Shown piece after piece: positions 43,371-47,662 of a DNA stretch of 47,662 nucleotides (the first letter of the stretch is position 1; every line of letters begins with the position of its first letter). Origin of the DNA: Bifidobacterium breve (lineage in GTDB: Bacteria > Actinomycetota > Acidimicrobiia > Acidimicrobiales > Ilumatobacteraceae); the NCBI GenBank assembly GCA_945901725.1, contig CAMDLK010000006.1:1-47662 (forward strand), given 5' to 3'. The notes beneath the pieces were generated by a model. It ran no database searches and was not told where the DNA came from. It saw only the letters and a list, made by a program, of their open reading frames with translations. Both the position numbers and the translations under genes were made by a program.

Positions 43371-43619
43371 CTACTCGTATATTGACCCGAATGGCATGAT
43401 TACTCTATGAGGGCTCTGGTCGTCAAGAGGCTCAAGAAATTTTTTGAGACGCTCAAGTGTTCGCGTCGAAAGTCCGTTTCTTGGACCTACCGATATGACA
43501 AAGAGGTCATCTTCAGTGACGACTGAATTTTCCAACTCGGCCAATGCGTGGCGCAAAATTGCCTGAGCCTCTTCTATTGTTCTCTCTGGCCTCTTCTCTA
43601 ACTTGTCATCGGTACTCAT
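43371..43619 (-). CDS. small protein of unknown function ending in MPFGSIYE
   Basis: An 82-residue, mainly helical protein (TIEEAQAILRHALAELENSV, then STRTLERLKKFLEPLDD) with a central VISVGPRNG. It is not a pentapeptide protein, yet its last eight residues MPFGSIYE align with MPDGSIHD of the three following genes. The DNA around its stop is also similar to theirs. The start at 43619 has a strong AGGAGG 9 nt upstream, unlike the pentapeptide genes. It probably heads their transcript. I do not recognise a family; a partner of the pentapeptide proteins is a guess from position and tail. Confidence 0.75.
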   Translation of the reverse strand: MSTDDKLEKRPERTIEEAQAILRHALAELENSVVTEDDLFVISVGPRNGLSTRTLERLKKFLEPLDDQSPHRVIMPFGSIYE

Positions 43620-43674
43620 GACTGCATACCTCCTGTATTCCCTAGCTGAAGTTCCACAAATCGAGATGCTTTTG

Positions 43675-44118
43675 TCATATCTTCACCTGCCGCAATTTTT
43701 CAATACATACATTCATGGCATCCCACAGCTCTTCATTAGCCGAAGTGTCGTCAAAGTTGGTCTCCTCTAAAACGAAATCACGCCTCTGGGTAGCGAACTT
43801 CGTAGCCGAACAGAAACCGTTAAAGGTGAGAGTTTCAACAAGCACAATAGGGCGACGCTCGGGATGTTCGGACGGACGCACATCTATTTCACCCGTTTCA
43901 GGATTTCGTGGCGCCGACCAAACTAATGTGTGGACAGCAATACCAATAATGCTGTGATTTTCGGGGAACTCGCAGGTTTCTAAAAGTTCCAACACATCTC
44001 GGCTGCGTCCGATTTCTACCGTTCCACCATCAGTCGTGACTCCGTAAAGGACTGCCTGTTCGAGTTTCATTGGACTGTCGAGAATGATGTTTTCGGTGAC
44101 GGTCTTTTCGATCGGCAC
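43675..44118 (-). CDS. protein of unknown function
   Basis: A 147-residue soluble protein. It has LEQAVLYGVTTDGGTVEIGR, a possible beta-sheet with IIGIAVHTLVWSAPRN, then VRPSEHPERRPIVLVETLTF and a helical end (NEELWDAMNVCIEKLRQVKI). No known motif is recognised. The GTG at 44118 overlaps the stop of the upstream small gene as TAGTG, the same coupling as miaA–dapF; a TTG two codons earlier is possible. It lies on the same strand as the pentapeptide cluster, 55 bp before the 82-residue gene. Confidence 0.65.
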   Translation of the reverse strand: MPIEKTVTENIILDSPMKLEQAVLYGVTTDGGTVEIGRSRDVLELLETCEFPENHSIIGIAVHTLVWSAPRNPETGEIDVRPSEHPERRPIVLVETLTFNGFCSATKFATQRRDFVLEETNFDDTSANEELWDAMNVCIEKLRQVKI

Positions 44119-44381
44119 TAGCAATCTGCGACTTCCAATTTCGCATTGTGAGTGTCAAGGCTTAAATGACACCAGTTAGGCATTAAGGCTTCCGTTTTAA
44201 TCTCGTCTGCACCGGTGATGAACTGATCACCAAAGATACGGATCCACTTGTCCAGTATGAAGTTCTCGGCATACCGGGTTTCATTCTCAGGGGTGAGGTC
44301 GGATTTGATATCCATTTCCTCAGACAGTTTCATTGCGCCCCATGTCGCAACAGTTGTATAAGTCGTCATTACTAAAGTCAT
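44118..44381 (-). CDS. small protein of unknown function
   Basis: An 87-residue acidic protein (MKLSEEMDIKSDLTPENETR, then FILDKWIRIFGDQFITGADE) without signal or membrane segment. No family is recognised. It is first in the run 44381-40955 and coupled by TAGTG to the next gene. No good ribosome-binding site precedes ATG 44381; an ATG four codons later is equally possible. The overlap with its neighbour is the main evidence that it is real. Confidence 0.5.
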   Translation of the reverse strand: MTLVMTTYTTVATWGAMKLSEEMDIKSDLTPENETRYAENFILDKWIRIFGDQFITGADEIKTEALMPNWCHLSLDTHNAKLEVADC

Positions 44382-44496
44382 TATGGCTTACTAAGAATAA
44401 ATCAACAACCCTGATGCACCCCACAAATACTGTCGCTCATAACCAACCATGAGGTAGACCCTTGGCTACGGATGTTTAAAATGAGCAGCAATCATT

Positions 44497-44610
44497 TTGT
44501 TTCTGATTGTTTTCCCAGCGCTCACATTCATAGTGCTCGTAGCGATGCTCATGTTCGTTGCCGGTGGCGACTGCCGGTCTCGGGCCTTCGCTGTTGAGAT
44601 CATCCGCTAA
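44497..44610 (+). CDS. possible single-helix membrane microprotein
   Basis: A 37-codon frame from TTG 44497 encodes one strong hydrophobic helix (FLIVFPALTFIVLVAMLMFV) followed by a short polar tail (GGDCRSRAFAVEIIR). Upstream a TGA closes the frame, and no good ribosome-binding site is seen. It ends 8 nt before the next gene. It occupies part of the otherwise empty 44382-44618 stretch. It could be chance. Confidence 0.3.
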   Translation: MFLIVFPALTFIVLVAMLMFVAGGDCRSRAFAVEIIR

Positions 44611-44618
44611 GGGTTAGT

Positions 44619-44915
44619 GTGGCGGTTATGGCAATTCTTGAAGTAGAAACATTCACCCTGGCAGCAGGCATTGACGCCGTTGCGTTCCGGGCTCTTGATG
44701 AACAGATGCAGGAGTGGTGCTACGTAAATCGTCCAGGTCTTGCACGACGCACCACCGCTCGCGCAGAAAACGGCACGTATGCCGTGATCACTCTGTTTGG
44801 CGAAGCCTCACAAGCTGACAGCACGTACTACAGAAATACTGATGCTGTTGTTTCTGCTTGGAGTGCTGCAATTACTGAATCAAGCCGCAGTGTTGCGGTG
44901 TATTCATTGCTGTAA
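44619..44915 (+). CDS. small protein of unknown function, possibly dimeric alpha/beta-barrel type
   Basis: A 98-residue protein. The pattern MAILEVETFTLAAGID, helix AFRALDEQMQEWCYVNRPGL, strand YAVITLFGEASQAD, then a helix and strand SVAVYSLL, suggests the ferredoxin-like fold of small dimeric alpha/beta-barrel proteins. That is a shape-based guess. The GTG start at 44619 has AAGGG about 5 nt upstream; ATG 44628 is the alternative. It is convergent with the VOC gene, with stop codons directly adjacent. Confidence 0.7.
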   Translation: MAVMAILEVETFTLAAGIDAVAFRALDEQMQEWCYVNRPGLARRTTARAENGTYAVITLFGEASQADSTYYRNTDAVVSAWSAAITESSRSVAVYSLL

Positions 44916-45269
44916 TTACTGCTGCACCAACGTAATTGGGTTGCCTTCAGGGTCTTCAATACCTGCAATCAACGCACGACCAGGAATCTGAAACGGTTCC
45001 GATGTCAACTTCCCACCCAGTGACACTGCCATCGCGCGAGACGCTTCAACGTTCTTTACCTGAATAAAGAGCGTGACCCCACCACGAGTGCCTTGACTCA
45101 TGTGGCCACCAATGCCATTTTCTGGGCCACCAATGCCTGTAGGAATCTGGCGAAGGAAACCTTCACTGATATCCCAATTAAACATCTGGCGATAAAACGG
45201 TTCGAGCACATCAATATTCAGTGCTTCAATCTGAAAATACACAACTGGGCGTGCCCATTCGTTCGTCAT
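44916..45269 (-). CDS. VOC-family (glyoxalase/dioxygenase-fold) protein
   Basis: A 117-residue vicinal-oxygen-chelate protein. It has WARPVVYFQIEALNIDVLEP, FYRQMFNWDISE, and GGVTLFIQVKNVEASRAMAV with the closing segment IAGIEDPEGNPITLVQ typical of VOC modules. One VOC unit is about 115 residues, so it should work as a dimer. The N-terminal metal ligand is unclear, so it may lack metal. ATG 45269 is used; the longer frame overlaps tetR. It follows tetR by 7 nt, so the TetR protein may control it. Confidence 0.85.
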   Translation of the reverse strand: MTNEWARPVVYFQIEALNIDVLEPFYRQMFNWDISEGFLRQIPTGIGGPENGIGGHMSQGTRGGVTLFIQVKNVEASRAMAVSLGGKLTSEPFQIPGRALIAGIEDPEGNPITLVQQ

Positions 45270-45276
45270 TTTGTTC

Positions 45277-45897
45277 CTACTTCCAACCGAGCATCTCAGA
45301 AATCTGAGAAGCCAAACCAATTTCCGTGAAGGTCATGTTACGCAAATCATCTCTGTCAGCTTGAGTCGCACCCATCCACTGACTATGCGTTGTCTCCATT
45401 GTGATCAATGTCAGCACATTAAGTGCGGTAGCACGGGCAGCACGTGGCGGAATTTCACGTAACTCCATCATTGCTTGAACTGCATCAAGAATCTTTTTCA
45501 TGTCAGCAGAATGAATTTCCGGCGAGAAACCATGGAGTACCAATTCACTCACCACTAAAGCACGCTTCTGAAAGACACCGATAGATGGGCCGTAAGCCGT
45601 CAGAAATACAATGGGATCCGCCGGATCATTTTTTAGTGTCTCAACGTTCGCGCGCAACCCTTCAATCATCTGCACAGCCAGTGTGTGCGCCACTTCAGAT
45701 AACAAGTCCAGTCGTGATCCGAAATAACGATGGACCAACACATGCCCACTTGCTAAGCCAGCTTTCTCTGCAATGAGGTCAACTAAAAGTTCATTCATTG
45801 GTGTTGTGTCGAGAAGGGAAATAACCGCCTGAACTAAGCGCTCACTAGCCTCTTCGCGCCCCACTCGAACTGGCTTCGGTTTGGTCTTCTTAGCCAT
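45277..45897 (-). CDS. TetR-family transcriptional regulator
   Basis: A 206-residue regulator. The N-terminal helix-turn-helix is REEASERLVQAVISLLDTTP with LVDLIAEKAGLASGHVLVHRYFGSRLDLL, the standard TetR pattern. The all-helical ligand-binding/dimerisation part follows. It begins with a basic leader (MAKKTKPKPVRVGR). It is co-transcribed with the VOC gene and divergent from the secreted propeller gene. An inverted repeat lies between them. The ligand is unknown. Confidence 0.92.
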   Translation of the reverse strand: MAKKTKPKPVRVGREEASERLVQAVISLLDTTPMNELLVDLIAEKAGLASGHVLVHRYFGSRLDLLSEVAHTLAVQMIEGLRANVETLKNDPADPIVFLTAYGPSIGVFQKRALVVSELVLHGFSPEIHSADMKKILDAVQAMMELREIPPRAARATALNVLTLITMETTHSQWMGATQADRDDLRNMTFTEIGLASQISEMLGWK

Positions 45898-45940
45898 GAC
45901 TTCTAACTGTACGCCCCATTACGGACCCCCTTCTCAACAC

Positions 45941-45958
45941 TTGACTTTCTAACGTCAA
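45941..45958. promoter_or_regulatory. inverted repeat between tetR and the propeller gene
   Basis: TTGAC and GTCAA face each other across 8 bp. The left arm is also a good -35 (TTGACT), with TAAGGT 17 bp later as a possible -10 for the propeller gene. A TetR dimer bound here could repress that promoter. The arms are only 5 bp, so chance is possible. Confidence 0.4.
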
Positions 45959-46020
45959 ATTTGTAAGGTCGAACTACATTCAGTGTAATACAACATCACA
46001 TTGAATCTTCTGGAGGTTCT

Positions 46021-47662
46021 ATGTCATTTATTACGAAACCCCGCATTGCTTCACTGGCTACAGCAATTCTATTCGTAGGTGGATTCTTCGTAACTTCGAA
46101 TTCATCGTTGGTGCAAGCTGTTGGAGAAGTTGAACAAACTGCGAAAGGCTCCATCACAACCGGAAGAACATCAAGCTGTGCAATCACATCTACCGGTGGA
46201 CTTAAGTGCTGGGGCAACAACACCAACTTCCAGTTAGGCGATGGAACATCCGTAGAAAAATTGACACCAACTGATGTTCCAAGTCTTGCTTCAGGAGTCG
46301 CTGCAGTTGACCTTGGTGGCAATTATGGCGGCTGTGCACTTCTGACAACAGGAGGAGTCAAGTGTTGGGGTTCTCGATACACAGGCGGGGCCACAGATTC
46401 ATCAAGCGTGCCCATTGATGTCATTGGTCTCACTAGCGGGGTAAGGAAGATAACTGTCGGGGACCAAGGAGCGTGTGCAATCACAACTACCGGCACAGCT
46501 AAATGTTGGGGCTGGAACGGTGGTCACGGTCGTTTCGGACTTGGCAACACGGCTGACCAAAGTAGAGCTGTCGACATTCCTGGCTTAGGTTCAGGAGTAC
46601 AAGACGTTGCAGTCGGCGCAGGAGTTGCATGTTTTGTCACATCTATTGGTGCAGTCAAATGTGCTGGACAGTTCACATGGTCTTGGGATCGATGGTGGTC
46701 TTATGCGCCTACGTACACCAACTATGGAACTTCACTTACTGAAATTCCCACCCTCTCAAGCGATGTTGTCAAAGTCTCAATTGCCTACCGCCATGCATGT
46801 GCTCTTACATCCGGTGGAGCGGTTAAGTGTTGGGGACTTGAATATCTCGGAGATGGCACAAACACCGACAACTCGGGTGTACCCGTTGATGTTGTTGGGC
46901 TCGGAAGCGGAGTGAAAGACATCGCGACAGCTAGTGGCGCAACTTGTGCAATCACCGAGACCAACCAAATCAAATGTTGGGGGGCAAACTCCAACGGCGC
47001 TCTCGGCAATAACAACACTGGCCCAAACCCTGCTCTCTCTCCTACGCCGGTGACCGGCATCACGAATGCAGTGGCAATTACTGGAGACCTCTGGAGCCCT
47101 GGCTTTTGCGCACTTCTTTCAACTGGTGTCATGAAGTGTTGGGGCAGGCAAGACCTAGGCGGCAATTGGGGAGATGGAACAAAGATTGATCGACCTCTTC
47201 CTATTGAGGTAGCAGCACTCTCTACGAATGTGGGTCCAACAACGACTACGACAACAACAACGACGACAACAACAACGACGACAACCACGACGACAACCAC
47301 GACAACAGTTCCGCGAACAACCACAACCACTGCAACGGTTGCACCAACGACCACATTGTCCGAACCACGAACCGTAACTATCGAGATTCAAGCCCCTGTA
47401 ACCACTGTTGCGACAGGACAAGCATCCATCGCCACCATTGCCCCGAATTCTTCTGCGCTACCAAATGCTCAACAGAATCGAACCAAGCCGGCAACCAGCA
47501 CAACGGCTGCTCCAATTCAACCCACAGAAAGTACGACCACGACATCAGTTGCGGTTGCACGACAGGGAAATTCAACATCCCCTGCTCCTGTCATTCCTCA
47601 GGTAGAACCTGGCGATGGCGCACTCTCAATTGACGGCACTCCCTTGACGCCAAACATCACCC
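46021..47662 (+). CDS. secreted RCC1-type beta-propeller with cysteine-paired blades and Thr-rich linker (3' end outside window)
   Basis: The frame is open to the window edge (547 residues seen). ATG 46021 has GGAGG 5 nt upstream. It has a signal peptide (hydrophobic core IASLATAILFVGGFFV, cleavage near residue 33). Seven units of the RCC1/BLIP-II type follow, each with a motif like CAITSTGGLKCWG. The Cys pairs are 53/63, 105/115, 152/162, 204/214, 260/270, 309/319 and 363/373, every pair exactly 10 residues apart. After residue 406 comes a run of about 22 Thr, then a Pro/Thr/Ala-rich stretch. It is probably surface-exposed with disulfide-stabilised blades; the function is unknown. The C-terminal anchor is not in the window. 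Confidence 0.9.
   Translation, partial: MSFITKPRIASLATAILFVGGFFVTSNSSLVQAVGEVEQTAKGSITTGRTSSCAITSTGGLKCWGNNTNFQLGDGTSVEKLTPTDVPSLASGVAAVDLGGNYGGCALLTTGGVKCWGSRYTGGATDSSSVPIDVIGLTSGVRKITVGDQGACAITTTGTAKCWGWNGGHGRFGLGNTADQSRAVDIPGLGSGVQDVAVGAGVACFVTSIGAVKCAGQFTWSWDRWWSYAPTYTNYGTSLTEIPTLSSDVVKVSIAYRHACALTSGGAVKCWGLEYLGDGTNTDNSGVPVDVVGLGSGVKDIATASGATCAITETNQIKCWGANSNGALGNNNTGPNPALSPTPVTGITNAVAITGDLWSPGFCALLSTGVMKCWGRQDLGGNWGDGTKIDRPLPIEVAALSTNVGPTTTTTTTTTTTTTTTTTTTTTTTVPRTTTTTATVAPTTTLSEPRTVTIEIQAPVTTVATGQASIATIAPNSSALPNAQQNRTKPATSTTAAPIQPTESTTTTSVAVARQGNSTSPAPVIPQVEPGDGALSIDGTPLTPNIT

Larger units (their letters stand above)
41230..43396 (-). repeat. direct repeats bounding the pentapeptide genes (31-bp start repeat x3, 26-bp stop repeat x3 plus one diverged copy)
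   Basis: An identical 31-bp segment spans each start codon (42017-42047, 42631-42661, 43316-43346; it contains TTACTTCCATCACCACAAAC). A 26-bp segment spans each stop (41230-41255, 42072-42097, 42685-42710; it contains ATTGAACCGTCAGGCA), with one mismatch in the middle copy. A diverged fourth copy ends the 82-residue gene (43371-43396, about 20 of 26 bases). The units duplicated as gene plus flanks, while the repeat interiors differ in length. Confidence 0.88.

Noticed and set aside
40853-44381. Genomic island integrated at tRNA-Lys
   Set aside because: Accessory genes border the tRNA, but there is no integrase and I found no direct repeat of the tRNA 3' end on the far side.
46785-47354. Minus-strand frame with a long poly-valine run
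   Set aside because: It is the antisense of the threonine tract of the propeller gene.

Overview
The window looks like a chromosomal segment of a free-living Actinomycetota bacterium, most likely an Acidimicrobiia-type lineage. This rests on several signs: a class II DAHP synthase, the actinobacterial order recA–miaB–miaA–dapF–hflX next to lexA–LysM–nrdR, an adenosylcobalamin-dependent ribonucleotide reductase, an F420-type luciferase-like oxidoreductase, LexA boxes of the CGAAC-N4-GTTCG type, moderate base composition and secreted proteins with long threonine linkers. The taxonomic placement is inference; no rRNA is present.

Layout. 1-1931 (+): 3' end of leuS, then mgsA and a seven-helix SWEET-like transporter in one tight run. 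1928-5740 (-): tRNA-Ala followed after 4 nt by a family 2 glycosyltransferase, a HAD-type protein and a luciferase-like oxidoreductase, coupled through ATGA overlaps. 5848-13702: an MFS transporter, the operon nadD–LytR_C protein–rsfS (-), then a sigma-70 factor with a shortened region 3, DAHP synthase, a serine hydrolase and a second MFS transporter (+). 13741-22331: lipid, xenobiotic and sulfate-ester catabolism (thiolase, cytochrome P450, small winged-helix regulator, EEP-family phosphodiesterase, patatin, formylglycine-type sulfatase, alkylsulfatase-like MBL protein with an altered metal motif).

22394-30293 is a DNA-precursor and DNA-damage block. It holds class II ribonucleotide reductase (nrdJ) with a candidate NrdR-box pair and DnaA-box-like sequences upstream, a molybdopterin oxidoreductase, a RibD-like reductase, nrdR, a LysM membrane protein and lexA. 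Five LexA boxes lie in 107 bp between the LysM gene and lexA. 30308-38698 (-): recA (one upstream LexA box), an unknown secreted protein in the place where recX usually sits, then miaB–miaA–dapF–hflX–dapC with overlapping or nearly touching genes.

38775-40925: a DUF983 membrane protein, a glutamate-1-semialdehyde-type aminotransferase, tRNA-His and tRNA-Lys. 40955-44381 (-) is an accessory cluster of small unknown genes around three tandem pentapeptide-repeat proteins. These three share a 31-bp start-region repeat and the C-terminal tail MPDGSIHD, and a fourth, non-repeat gene carries a diverged version of the tail. 44497-45897: a possible microprotein, a small unknown protein and a tetR–VOC pair. 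The window ends inside a secreted seven-bladed RCC1-type propeller with one conserved cysteine pair per blade and a threonine-rich linker.

The most unusual parts are the pentapeptide cluster with its shared tail, the LexA array with the LysM gene, the recX replacement, the shortened sigma factor, the altered alkylsulfatase and the cysteine-paired propeller. No mobile element, integrase, CRISPR array or rRNA was seen.
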